From positions 5,570,001-5,634,000 of the forward strand of contig NZ_CP071090.1 in NCBI RefSeq assembly GCF_017301735.1: a stretch of 64,000 nt of DNA. Direction: 5' to 3'. Shown in pieces: positions 51,764 through 59,938 of the stretch. Under the pieces are notes generated by a model that ran no database searches, was not told where the DNA came from, and saw only the letters and a program-made list of their open reading frames with translations. Position numbers and translations under genes: made by a program. The stretch comes from Pyxidicoccus parkwaysis. Its GTDB lineage: Bacteria > Myxococcota > Myxococcia > Myxococcales > Myxococcaceae. Every line of letters begins with the position of its first letter. Position 1 is the first letter of the stretch.

Positions 51764-53152
51764 CTACCGCACCCGCTCGATGCGCGCCTTGCGGCCCTTG
51801 ATGCGTCCCTCGGTCAGCCGCTGGAACGCCACCCGGGCGACGCGCTTCGCGACGGCGACGTAGGACAGGCGGTCCTGGATTTCAATCTTCCCCACGTCGG
51901 AGGCATTCAGCCCTCCGGCCTCGCCCGTCAGCGCGCCGAGGATGTCTCCCGGCCGCATCTTGTCCTTGCGGCCCGCGGAGATGCACAGCGTCTCCCACGC
52001 GGCCTCCAGCTTCACCGCGTTGCGCGGGTCCGCGGACGGCAGCACCTCAACATCCCCCTGCTCCAGCTTCACACCCGTGGCGTGCTCGATGTCCTCGAGC
52101 TTGCGCGTGTCGCGCGGCGTGACGAGGGCCATCGCCAGGCCCGCCCTGCCCGCCCGCCCCGTGCGGCCAATGCGATGCACATACGGCTCCGGCTGCTGCG
52201 GCAAGTCGAAGTTGATGACCGCGTCCAGCGCCTCCACGTCGATGCCACGTCCCGCGACGTCCGTGGCGATGAGCACCCGCGTGCTCCCGTTGCGGAACTT
52301 CGCCATCACGCGGTCTCGCTCGAACTGCTCCAGGTCTCCCTGGAGGCCGTCCGCGCTCACGCCTGCCTCGGTGAGCGTCTTCGTCAGCTTGGTGACCTCA
52401 ATCTTGTGATTGCAGAAGACGATGGCCGAGCCCGGCTGGTAGTGCCGGAGGAGTCGCAGCAGCATCTCCGGCTTCTCCTCGAGCGCGCAGTCGTAGCGCA
52501 GCTGCCGGATGTCCGGGACGGTGCCCTTCTCCTCCTCCACCGTCACGCGCGCGGGGTTCTTCTGGAACGTGCGGCTCAGCGCCTCGATGTCCGGAGGAAA
52601 CGTCGCGGAGAAGAGCACCGTCTGCCGCTTCGGAGGCGTGGCGGCGAGGATGTGCTCCATGTCCTCGCGGAAGCCCATGTCGAGCATCCGGTCCGCCTCG
52701 TCCAGCACCACCGTGGCGAGCTGCCGCGTCTCCAGCACCTCGCGGTCCAGCAAGTCCATCACCCGCCCCGGCGTGCCCACGCCGATGTGCGCGCCCTTCT
52801 CCAGCGCGTCCACCTGCGGGCGGATGGGCTGGCCTCCCGCGAGCACCAACACCTGAAGCCCCGGCAGCCTGCGGGCCAGCCGGCGGATTTCGCCCGCCAC
52901 CTGCGCGCACAGCTCGCGCGTGGGACAGAGCACCAGCGCCTGGAGCCGCCGGTCCTGGAGCCGCACCTTCTGGAGGATGGGCAGCGCGAAGGCCGCCGTC
53001 TTCCCGCTCCCTGTCTTCGCCTGGCCCACCAGGTCCTGCCCCTGCAACAGCACGGGGATGCTCTGCGCCTGGATGGGCGTGGCGACTTTGAACTCCAGCT
53101 CCTCCAGGACCTGGAGCAGGGGCGGTGCGAGCGGGAGAGCGGCGAAGTCCAT
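51764..53152 (-). CDS. dbpA: ATP-dependent RNA helicase DbpA
   Basis: A 462-residue DEAD-box helicase. Motifs: Q motif TPIQAQSIPVLLQG, Walker A AKTGSGKT, PTRELCAQV, TPGRVMDLL, DEAD (VLDEADRMLDMGF), SAT, ATDVAGRGIDV and HRIGRTGRAG. The C-terminal DbpA RNA-binding domain (about residues 390-462: RPGDILGALTGEAGG, VGKIEIQDRLSYVAVAKRVA) targets 23S rRNA hairpin 92, supporting dbpA and a role in 50S assembly. The gene is monocistronic and convergent with the GH24 gene, 18 bp away. Confidence 0.96.
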   Translation of the reverse strand: MDFAALPLAPPLLQVLEELEFKVATPIQAQSIPVLLQGQDLVGQAKTGSGKTAAFALPILQKVRLQDRRLQALVLCPTRELCAQVAGEIRRLARRLPGLQVLVLAGGQPIRPQVDALEKGAHIGVGTPGRVMDLLDREVLETRQLATVVLDEADRMLDMGFREDMEHILAATPPKRQTVLFSATFPPDIEALSRTFQKNPARVTVEEEKGTVPDIRQLRYDCALEEKPEMLLRLLRHYQPGSAIVFCNHKIEVTKLTKTLTEAGVSADGLQGDLEQFERDRVMAKFRNGSTRVLIATDVAGRGIDVEALDAVINFDLPQQPEPYVHRIGRTGRAGRAGLAMALVTPRDTRKLEDIEHATGVKLEQGDVEVLPSADPRNAVKLEAAWETLCISAGRKDKMRPGDILGALTGEAGGLNASDVGKIEIQDRLSYVAVAKRVARVAFQRLTEGRIKGRKARIERVR

Positions 53153-53292
53153 CTCAGCCTCGAATGAAGAGAGGGCGCCCTTGTAGCAGCCACGCGGATT
53201 TAATCCGGCTTAATTCATCTCCTCGCGTGGGTCCTCCGACAATGAGGGTGGGCACGAAGTGACACCGTGTCTCAATCACAGAGGGGGAAATC

Positions 53293-54870
53293 ATGGGGAA
53301 CAACACCGTCCAGCCGAATCGCGGCGCCGAAGCCGCACGCCTTGCAGCCGAGCTCGCCGCCCGTCAGGCCGAGGAGGCCGCGAAACGCGAGGCCGCGCGG
53401 AAGGCCGCGGAGCAGAAGCCCACCACCGTGAAGCATATGAAAGCTGACGGCTTCGATGGACGCCTCCGGAGCAAGGGGCCGAACCTGAGCGGCGAGTCCA
53501 CGCTGGCCTATACACCTTCAGTCGATACCCGCTCGGGCACGTCCTTCGTGGCGCTCTCCGGTCCGCGGGACTTCGAGCAGGGAGACACGCCCACGCCGGT
53601 GGCGCCAACCGCGACTGTCACGGCGGGCGGCGTGGCTCGCACCGTCACGCTCGATTCGCCCGCGGCGCTGGCGGACCACCTGAAGGGGAAGACACCTCCC
53701 TTCGACTTGAGCAACGTGGTCTTCAACTTCCCGTTGGACATGCGCTCGGGCGGAGAGCTGTTCGGGCTCCTCGCGAGCACGTTCCCGGGCACGCGTACGG
53801 ATACCCTGTTCCTGCAGGCCAACCTGAGCGGAGCCGTCTTCAAACAGGGCGTCGTGAACGCGGATCTCATCAGCGCCAACCTGAAGGGGGCCCGGTTCGA
53901 GGGCCGCGTCGCGAATGTCTCCTTCGAGTACTCCGACCTCTCCGGCGCGGACTTCTCCCGCAGTACCGGCGTGGTGTCCTCGGACTTCGCCTTCTCCATC
54001 ATCGACAATCCGAAACTGATGGATGGGGTCGACATCACGGGCAGCGTCTTCACCGGAACGCCCCTGGGCACCCAGCCGATGCTCGCCTCGGTGCAGCTCA
54101 ACAGCCCGGCGATGCTGACGGCCCTCACCGGCACCTCGGACCCGGCGGCCCAGCAGGCCCGCATCAAGGAATACCAGGCCGCCGGCACGCTGCTGGAGAA
54201 GCTGAAGGCGGCGCTGCCCGCTGGGACACTCGATGGGGCACTGTCCCGGGAGTGGCGCAGCCGCCTCTATGACGTGCTCAACACGACGCCGGGAATGCCC
54301 TCCGCGAGCGCCGACCCGAGCTCTCCTGAGTACGCCAGCCACTTCCTCATCAAGGCGAACATCTTCGACGCGGTGGATGGCCGGTATGGCGTGTTCGACC
54401 GACCCAAGGCCGGCGTCACGCTGGAGTCGCTGGCCGCGCTCAAGACGCCGGATGGCAAGCAGCACATGCAACGCACCATCAACGACGTGCTCGCCAGCAT
54501 GCTGCTGTCAGACGCGCCCATCAGCCTGGATGCGCCCTACGGAGGCAATGCGCCTCCGACCGCGGTGGGGGAAATGAACAGGCTGGCGAAGGACGTGAAG
54601 TCCCGTGCGGCGCCGGGCGCGGAGCCCTCGATGAACACCTGGCTCGACTCGACCTTCGTCTACAACGCCCAGGAGTTCTCGGTCCGGAACACGAACCTGC
54701 ACCCCCTGTACTTCGACTACGTGAAGGCCATGCTCCCCATCCTCGACCCGGCCCACGTGGAGACCTTCAACCGCATGTCGGCGGACGGGCTGGTGACGCC
54801 GCAGCAGATGCTGGACGCGGGCATGGACACCATGGTCCAGGACCTGTTCAAGAACGTCATCGGCGTCTGA
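53293..54870 (+). CDS. Pentapeptide-repeat-containing protein
   Basis: A 525-residue protein. The N-terminal 45 residues are an Ala/Arg/Glu coiled-coil-like segment. Residues about 170-265 carry pentapeptide repeats with A(D/N)LSGA-type units: LQANLSGAVF, ADLISANLKGARF, YSDLSGADFSRS, MDGVDITGSVF, expected to form a right-handed beta-helix. The remainder is helical and unrecognised. No signal peptide. Pentapeptide proteins include DNA mimics and effectors; a myxobacterial lysate-related or secreted role is only a guess. AGAGGGGG precedes the ATG. It stands alone between convergent genes; the upstream 140 bp is comparatively AT-rich and contains GGATT-T-AATCC (53196-53206), a possible operator. 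Confidence 0.8.
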   Translation: MGNNTVQPNRGAEAARLAAELAARQAEEAAKREAARKAAEQKPTTVKHMKADGFDGRLRSKGPNLSGESTLAYTPSVDTRSGTSFVALSGPRDFEQGDTPTPVAPTATVTAGGVARTVTLDSPAALADHLKGKTPPFDLSNVVFNFPLDMRSGGELFGLLASTFPGTRTDTLFLQANLSGAVFKQGVVNADLISANLKGARFEGRVANVSFEYSDLSGADFSRSTGVVSSDFAFSIIDNPKLMDGVDITGSVFTGTPLGTQPMLASVQLNSPAMLTALTGTSDPAAQQARIKEYQAAGTLLEKLKAALPAGTLDGALSREWRSRLYDVLNTTPGMPSASADPSSPEYASHFLIKANIFDAVDGRYGVFDRPKAGVTLESLAALKTPDGKQHMQRTINDVLASMLLSDAPISLDAPYGGNAPPTAVGEMNRLAKDVKSRAAPGAEPSMNTWLDSTFVYNAQEFSVRNTNLHPLYFDYVKAMLPILDPAHVETFNRMSADGLVTPQQMLDAGMDTMVQDLFKNVIGV

Positions 54871-54879
54871 GCCCCCAGC

Positions 54880-56079
54880 TCAGGTGCTCAAGGCACGCAC
54901 GCGCGCGGCGAGGTTCTGCGTGAAGAGCCGGTAGATGCGCAGCGCGGCCGCCTCGTGCGTGTCCAGGTAGTGCTCGAAGTCGGTGCGGCTGATGCGCAGC
55001 GCCCGCACGGAGGTGCGGGCGCGCACGTGCGCGGAGACCGGCGCGTCCTGCACCAGCGAAATCTCCCCGAGGTACGCGCCCGGCCCCAGCGTGTTGAGGT
55101 GCCGCGCGTCGGACTCGGGGCCGCTGAAGACCTCCACCGTGCCGTCCATCAGCACGAAGAGGCCCGTGCCCGCGGAGCCCTTCTCCAGCAGCACCGTGCC
55201 GGGTGCGATGACCACCTGCCGGGCCAGCCGGTAGAGGTCCTTCATGTCCTCCAGCGACAGCTCGCCGAAGATGGGGATGGCCTTGAGGAAGCGGTAGCCA
55301 TTGGCCGCCGGAGCGGACGCGCCCGCGGCCCGGCGCAGCAGCATGGCCTCGGCCTCGGCCTCCATGCCCATGCGGCGCAGGAGCCGGGCCTTCTCCGTCA
55401 CCAGCGACTCATCCGAGCGCGCCTCCTCCGAGCTGCTCAGCGCGTCCGCCACCACCGCGAGCGCGCGGTGCGTGAAGCCCTCCGCGTCCAGCAGCGTGCT
55501 GATGCGCACCACCGCTTCCACGAAGCGCGCGTCCTCCGGCTTCACGCCGCCCAGTGCCTCCACCTCCGCGTGCGTCTGGCCCAGCTCGCGGTAGAGGTCC
55601 GCCGCCTCGAAGGGACGGCTCAGCCGCACCAGGCACTGCGCCATGGACTCGCGCGCGCCCAGGCTCCGGTACACCTCCAGCGCGCGCTCCAGGGCGCCGG
55701 CGCGCTCGAAGGCCGCGGCGGCGCGCTCGGACTCCCGGGCGCGCAGGTAGGCCTCGGCGGCCTCCAGGTACTGGCCGCTCTGCACGTAGAGGTCCGCGAC
55801 GGTGGCGTCCTCGCCGTCGCCGTCCATGAGGCGGGCCGCGCCGAGGAAGTCCCTCGCGCGCCGCAGCACCTCCACCAGTCCGCGCCGCTCCTTGACCGGA
55901 CGCTGAGCGGCCTCGCGCCTGAGGCGTTCGCGCTGCGCGGCGCCGAGCTCCTCGTAGAGCTGCGTCGCGCGCTCCGTCTCCTGCAGTTCCACGAGCGACC
56001 GCACCGCCCTCAAGGCCCCCTCGGCGGGCGTGTTGATGCGCCCGCTACCTTCACCCTGGCCACCTGCCGCTCCAGCCAT
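54880..56079 (-). CDS. TPR-like protein with C-terminal cyclic nucleotide-binding domain
   Basis: A 399-residue cytosolic protein. Residues 20-250 consist of Ala-rich helical TPR-like repeats (ATQLYEELGAAQRERL, DLYVQSGQYLEAAEAYLRARESERAAAAFERAGALERALEVYRSL). Residues 265-395 are a cNMP-binding domain: IPIFGELSLEDMKDLYRLA, GTVLLEKGSAGTGLFVLMDGTVEVF, LGPGAYLGEISLVQDAPVSAHVRA. No HTH follows, so it is not a Crp-type regulator; it may scaffold proteins in response to a cyclic nucleotide or other ligand. The phosphate-binding cassette has GEISLVQDAPVSA rather than the classical RAA ending, so cAMP binding is uncertain. Monocistronic. Confidence 0.88.
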   Translation of the reverse strand: MAGAAGGQGEGSGRINTPAEGALRAVRSLVELQETERATQLYEELGAAQRERLRREAAQRPVKERRGLVEVLRRARDFLGAARLMDGDGEDATVADLYVQSGQYLEAAEAYLRARESERAAAAFERAGALERALEVYRSLGARESMAQCLVRLSRPFEAADLYRELGQTHAEVEALGGVKPEDARFVEAVVRISTLLDAEGFTHRALAVVADALSSSEEARSDESLVTEKARLLRRMGMEAEAEAMLLRRAAGASAPAANGYRFLKAIPIFGELSLEDMKDLYRLARQVVIAPGTVLLEKGSAGTGLFVLMDGTVEVFSGPESDARHLNTLGPGAYLGEISLVQDAPVSAHVRARTSVRALRISRTDFEHYLDTHEAAALRIYRLFTQNLAARVRALST

Positions 56080-56215
56080 GTCCTGCCTCCGCTTCCGGTC
56101 AGACCGGCCAGCTTATGCCGGCCCTGGCGCTGTTCGCGTCGTTATCACGGGTCGGGCGCGGAGTTCCCTGCATTCACGGCGACAGATGGTGTCGCCATCA
56201 CGACAGGCCTGGGGG

Positions 56216-56665
56216 CTACCCGGCGGGCTTCTCCCGCGCCTCCAGATGACGTCGGGAAGCGGACTTCTTCCATGCCTCCTCGAGGAGCTTCGCGAGCATC
56301 TCCCGGCGGACCTTCGACAGGCGGACGAGCAGGTACTCCGGGTAGCCGGCGTAGTGTTCGGTGAAGAAGAAGGTCTCCGGGTCGGCGCGGGTGAGGACCT
56401 CGCGGGCCTCGGGGTCCACCTTGAGGACGAGCGACTCTCCATCCGGGTGCAGTCGTGCGATGAACTTCTTGTTCACCTTGAATGATGGTGTGCCGTAGGA
56501 CGTGGCTTCTTCCATGCCGGGCAGCGTCAGGGCCATTTCACGCACCGCATCGAAGGTCAGGCCCGACTTGCCGCGCTTGCTCGCAGTGCTCCGCTCGCTC
56601 GCCGTGCTTCGTTTGCTCGCCGTGCTCCGCTCGCTCGCCGTGCTCCGCTTGCCCCGTATCGCCAT
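56216..56665 (-). CDS. MmcQ/YjbR family protein with repetitive N-terminal tail
   Basis: A 149-residue protein. The MmcQ/YjbR (DUF419) domain occupies residues 35-140: TFDAVREMALTLPGMEEATSYGTPSFKVNKKFIARL, VLKVDPEAREVLTRADPETFFFTEHYAGYPEYLLVRL, as in the family, which has a CyaY-like double-wing fold. The N-terminal 33 residues are a Ser/Thr/Lys/Arg tail made of hexapeptide repeats (STASER, STASKR) encoded by tandem 18-bp units. GGAGG lies upstream of the ATG at 56665; a longer frame would start further up without support. Possibly DNA-binding; role unknown. Confidence 0.85.
   Translation of the reverse strand: MAIRGKRSTASERSTASKRSTASERSTASKRGKSGLTFDAVREMALTLPGMEEATSYGTPSFKVNKKFIARLHPDGESLVLKVDPEAREVLTRADPETFFFTEHYAGYPEYLLVRLSKVRREMLAKLLEEAWKKSASRRHLEAREKPAG
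56575..56646. repeat. Four tandem 18-bp units inside the MmcQ/YjbR gene
   Basis: Units at 56575-56592, 56593-56610, 56611-56628 and 56629-56646 differ at a few positions only (last unit GCTCGCTCGCCGTGCTCC on the plus strand), with a partial fifth. They keep the reading frame and encode S-T-A-S-E/K-R hexapeptides. Copy number could vary by slippage without frameshift. Confidence 0.85.
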
Positions 56666-56766
56666 GGTTCGTGCCTCCGTGGAGGGCCGTCCGCCGAGCC
56701 CGAGAGTGCGGGCCATCCTACGCGCGACGTCCGCCTCGGCGTGAAGCCGCCGGCCCCCTCGTGGAG

Positions 56767-56857
56767 CCTGCGAAGGCCATCCCGTACAGGGGCGGGTGAC
56801 AGTTCGAGGGGCCCTGCGAAGGCCATCCCGTACAGGGGCGGGTGACAGTTCGAGGGG
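56767..56857. repeat. Perfect 45-bp tandem duplication (46-bp period)
   Basis: Copies at 56767-56811 and 56813-56857 are identical over 45 bases, separated by one C. Each contains CCCGTACAGGGGCGGG and GTGACAGTTCGAGGGG. The duplication lies between the divergent YjbR and DUF4833 genes and could carry duplicated regulatory sites. Confidence 0.85.
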
Positions 56858-56925
56858 TCCGCGGTGTTCACCCCGGTACGGCCCCGCGGGCGGCCGGCGT
56901 CACTCCGCCAGGAAAGGCGACCCCC

Positions 56926-57462
56926 ATGTTTCCGAAGCTCGGGCTCAGCAACCTCGCAGTCGTCGCGCTGATGGCCGTCGTGCCCCTGGCCTCAGCAGCG
57001 GAGGCGCCCGTCCCGTCGCCCTCCGCCTTCTTCCTGTCCCGCAGCGAGAACCGGAACCAGGTCCACTACGCCCTGCGCCTGGACGAAGCCTGCCGCCCTG
57101 TCGGGACGCGTCCCGTGCAGGTGTACTGGCGGATGTTGGAGCGCGGCGAGTCGGAGATGGAGGAACTGCTCGGGGTCGAGCAACCCGTGTACGGGCTGGA
57201 GGACGCGCAGCCGGTCGACGCCACCGCCGAGGGCTGGCGGGTGCGGGTGCGTCTACGGGCCTATCCCTCGCGCCCCATCGACATCACCACCGCGCGAGTC
57301 GACGGCGAGTGCCAGGTCCAGGCCTGGACGAAGCTGGGCAACAGCGTCTCCCGGCTGGAGCACGTCTTCGTGAAGACGTCCTGGCCCTTCTCGGTCGACT
57401 TCGTGCGGCTGGATGGCGTCAGCCCGGAAGGACAGCCCGTCCATGAGCTGCTCCGCGGGTGA
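56926..57462 (+). CDS. DUF4833-domain exported protein
   Basis: A 178-residue protein. Signal peptide (NLAVVALMAVVPLASAAEA) and a DUF4833 domain from about residue 35: AFFLSRSENRNQVHYALRLDE, VQVYWRMLERGESEMEELLGVEQPVYGLEDA, RLRAYPSRPIDITTA, matching the family's start (SRS-N-NQVHY) and PVYWR block. DUF4833 proteins are periplasmic and of unknown function. AGGAAAGG ten bases upstream supports the ATG at 56926. The tandem duplication at 56767-56857 lies immediately upstream of the likely promoter region. Confidence 0.85.
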   Translation: MFPKLGLSNLAVVALMAVVPLASAAEAPVPSPSAFFLSRSENRNQVHYALRLDEACRPVGTRPVQVYWRMLERGESEMEELLGVEQPVYGLEDAQPVDATAEGWRVRVRLRAYPSRPIDITTARVDGECQVQAWTKLGNSVSRLEHVFVKTSWPFSVDFVRLDGVSPEGQPVHELLRG

Positions 57463-57559
57463 GGTGCGATTCCCCACACTTCTACAGTTGCAACTCCGTG
57501 GCGCATTGAGCGCATGTTGTGCTTCGATACCGCTCAACCCCCTCAAGGAGAGACATGCC

Positions 57560-57937
57560 ATGAAGAGCTTCCTGGGTGTGCTGACGGTGCTCGTCGTCCC
57601 GGTGCTGGTGGCCTGTGGTGGAGTGGAACCTGTCGAGGCCCCGGAGCTGGAGCAACAGTCGAGCGCGCTCGTCACATGCTCACAGACCTGTTCGAATGGC
57701 TCGACGGTGTCTTGTGAGGGAAATACCTGCTCGGTGCAGGCGGACTCCGTCGAGTGCGATGGCTTCTACCACATCTGTGCTCCGTCCATCCCTCTCTGTG
57801 GGCTGAATAGCTGCAGCAGGCTCGCGGGGAAGGCGTGCTCGCCCGTTGGCGGTTCGCGGAGCTGCTGTTTGCCGGGCCACCCCAATCCCAACTGCTTCTG
57901 CACGCCGCTTGGCGTCTGGGCCTGCAGCGCGTTGTGA
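57560..57937 (+). CDS. Small cysteine-rich lipoprotein
   Basis: A 125-residue protein. Signal peptide with lipobox LVAC (C19), short acidic linker, then a domain with 14 cysteines in about 95 residues (VTCSQTCSNGSTVSCEGNTC, ICAPSIPLC, SCCLPGH, NCFC), enough for seven disulfides. Such Cys-rich small lipoproteins are common in myxobacteria, but I do not know a function; a protease-inhibitor-like or adhesive knot is conceivable. AAGGAG precedes the ATG at 57560. The gap before it is less GC-rich and probably contains its own promoter. Confidence 0.8.
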   Translation: MKSFLGVLTVLVVPVLVACGGVEPVEAPELEQQSSALVTCSQTCSNGSTVSCEGNTCSVQADSVECDGFYHICAPSIPLCGLNSCSRLAGKACSPVGGSRSCCLPGHPNPNCFCTPLGVWACSAL

Positions 57938-58002
57938 CGCTGCAGGGGCCATGTGGGCACGGTGGGATGTCGTCACCGTGAAGATTCGCTACCGTGCCCT
58001 CC

Positions 58003-58830
58003 ATGCGGAGTGCTCCCGTCCCCTCGTTCTCCCTCTGGCGCCCACCCCTGCTTCCGGACGTGCAGGTGGTGCGCGTGGAGGAGGACTCGCGGCTGTGGTC
58101 CGGCCACTCCATCCAGTACGCCATCACCGTGACGTACGCGGGGGCCTTCGACTTCTGGTACCGCAAGCGTGAGTGGACCCTCGGGCCGGGACGACAGCTC
58201 AAGCTCAAGGAGCCGGGCGAGGTCCACCGCGACCTCCGCGTGCATGCGCCCGTCACCGCGCAGTCCGTGGCCTTCACGCCCCGGCTCGTGGACGAGGCCG
58301 CGCGACAGCTCGGCCTCCCTGCTTCACCACACCTGCGCGCCACATTGAGCCGGGGTACGGGACGCTGCGAGGCCGCCGCGCTCGCCCTGCACGCGGCGCT
58401 CGCGCGGCGCTCTTCGGACCGACTGGAGTGCGAGTCGCTGCTGACGGAGACGCTCGATGCGCTGCTCACGGAGTATGCGGAGCGCCCGCCCGCGACGAGG
58501 TGTCCTTCACACCGGCCCGCGGTGCTGCGAGTCCGCGACTTCCTGTACGCGCGCTTCACGGAGAACGTAGGCCTGGAGGCGCTCGCGAGCAGCGTGGACC
58601 TGAATCGCTTCCACCTGCTCCGCATGTTCCGCGCGGAGTTCGGTCTGCCGCCCCATGACTTCGTCACGCACCTGCGCGTCGCGCGGGCCCGCACGCTGCT
58701 GGCCCAGGGCATGGCCGCCGGAGACGTCGCCGCCGAGGTGGGGCTCTATGACCAGAGCCAGCTCAACCGGCACTTCAAGCGCATCGTCGGAGTCACGCCG
58801 GGCCAGTACGCCCGCGCCGTGTGCCAGTGA
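58003..58830 (+). CDS. AraC family transcriptional regulator
   Basis: A 275-residue regulator. Residues 1-115 form a cupin-like sensor domain (TYAGAFDFWYRKREWTLGPGRQLKLKEPGEVHRDL). The C-terminal AraC domain (about 180-273) has two HTHs: RDFLYARFTENVGLEALASSVDLNRFHLLRMFRAEFGLPPHDFVTHLRVARARTLLAQG and AAEVGLYDQSQLNRHFKRIVGVTPGQYA. The ATG at 58003 is used; a GTG at 57994 is in frame. The downstream gene encodes a lipase-like hydrolase 111 bp away and may be a target, although no repeat was found between them. The ligand is unknown. Confidence 0.92.
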   Translation: MRSAPVPSFSLWRPPLLPDVQVVRVEEDSRLWSGHSIQYAITVTYAGAFDFWYRKREWTLGPGRQLKLKEPGEVHRDLRVHAPVTAQSVAFTPRLVDEAARQLGLPASPHLRATLSRGTGRCEAAALALHAALARRSSDRLECESLLTETLDALLTEYAERPPATRCPSHRPAVLRVRDFLYARFTENVGLEALASSVDLNRFHLLRMFRAEFGLPPHDFVTHLRVARARTLLAQGMAAGDVAAEVGLYDQSQLNRHFKRIVGVTPGQYARAVCQ

Positions 58831-58941
58831 GCGGACTGCCGGAAGCGTTCAGCACCCGACATGACGCACCGGCACGCAACTCGGGGACGGATGGGACGAC
58901 AATGTAGGCACCCGGTCCACTCCCGCCCCCAGGAGTCCGTC

Positions 58942-59832
58942 ATGGCGACGCGCATCTCGACGCAGAAGCCCACCTCCAGTGCGGCCGCGACGCAGCGGAC
59001 GGGTGACGCGAGCGTCTCCAAGGACTCCCGTTTCTCGAACGACTTCAAGCAGTGGCTGCAGACGCACGGCTACGGCAAGTACGCCTTCGCCCAGGGCAAC
59101 GTGCCCGCGTTCGGCGGCAAGCGCACCCCGGGCGAGAAGGTGACGAAGGAGCCCGTCATCTTCATCCACGGCAACTCCGACAGCGCCGCCGGCTGGAAGG
59201 GCTCCATCGAGACCTTCTCGAAGAATGGCTACAAGCCCTCGGAGCTGTACGCGATGACGTGGGGGCCGGCGAATCCCCTCCAGGCCGCGAACCAGCACCA
59301 CTCGCAGGAGTACCTGGAGGAGGTGCGCGCGTTCATCCAGGCCGTGAAGGAATACACGGGCGCGAAGAAGGTGGATGTCATTGGCCACTCCATGGGCGTG
59401 ACGCTCGCGCGCAAGGCCATCCAGGGCGGCGACGGCTTCGACCCGTACGCCCACAGCAAGTTCAACCTGGGCAAGCCGCTGACGGACAGCGTGGACACCT
59501 TCGTGGGAATCGCGGGCGCCAACCACGGGCTGGCCGCGGCGCTGTGGACGGGGGACATGGTGCCCACCACGAACCGGACCAGCGGACTGCATCCGGACTC
59601 GGCCATTCTCAAGGACCTCAACGCCGTGAACCACGACGAGGGCGAGCACGTCTACAGCATCTGGTCCAACGTGGACGAGGTGGTGGGCGTGGGCCTCGCG
59701 GGCTTCACCTCGCCCATTCCCGGGCAGGACGGCGCGAAGGTCTACAACACCTTCCCCTACGGCCACATGGGCCTGAAGAACCTCACGGGCGAGGAGCAGC
59801 TCGCCATGGTCCGCGACCATCAGGTCCGCTGA
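58942..59832 (+). CDS. Class-2-type lipase/alpha-beta hydrolase
   Basis: A 296-residue hydrolase. The oxyanion region PVIFIHGNSDSAAGW (about residues 71-85) and the nucleophile elbow GHSMG (S150) are clear; YGHMGL near the C-terminus holds the catalytic His, and an Asp in the segment before it completes the triad. The arrangement resembles lipase class 2 (LipB/EstA) and PHB-depolymerase-like proteins. No signal peptide is predicted from the Ser/Thr-rich N-terminus (MATRISTQKPTSSAAATQ). AGGAG with six-base spacing fixes the ATG at 58942. The substrate is probably a lipid or polyester; undetermined. Confidence 0.88.
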   Translation: MATRISTQKPTSSAAATQRTGDASVSKDSRFSNDFKQWLQTHGYGKYAFAQGNVPAFGGKRTPGEKVTKEPVIFIHGNSDSAAGWKGSIETFSKNGYKPSELYAMTWGPANPLQAANQHHSQEYLEEVRAFIQAVKEYTGAKKVDVIGHSMGVTLARKAIQGGDGFDPYAHSKFNLGKPLTDSVDTFVGIAGANHGLAAALWTGDMVPTTNRTSGLHPDSAILKDLNAVNHDEGEHVYSIWSNVDEVVGVGLAGFTSPIPGQDGAKVYNTFPYGHMGLKNLTGEEQLAMVRDHQVR

Positions 59833-59938
59833 CCCGTCAATAACGCCCAAGCGCGCTCCCTCGCCGCGCCTCTATTCCTCCCGTCCCGGACCTCGCCGCG
59901 CACATGCGCGCGCGGCGCCCCCATGACGAGGAGTGACA

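Noticed and set aside
56575..56857. CRISPR array
   Set aside because: Repeats are contiguous without spacers and one set is coding.
59870..59938. GC-rich inverted stretches before the MBL-fold gene as a riboswitch
   Set aside because: Only short GCGC pairings; no conserved riboswitch core seen.
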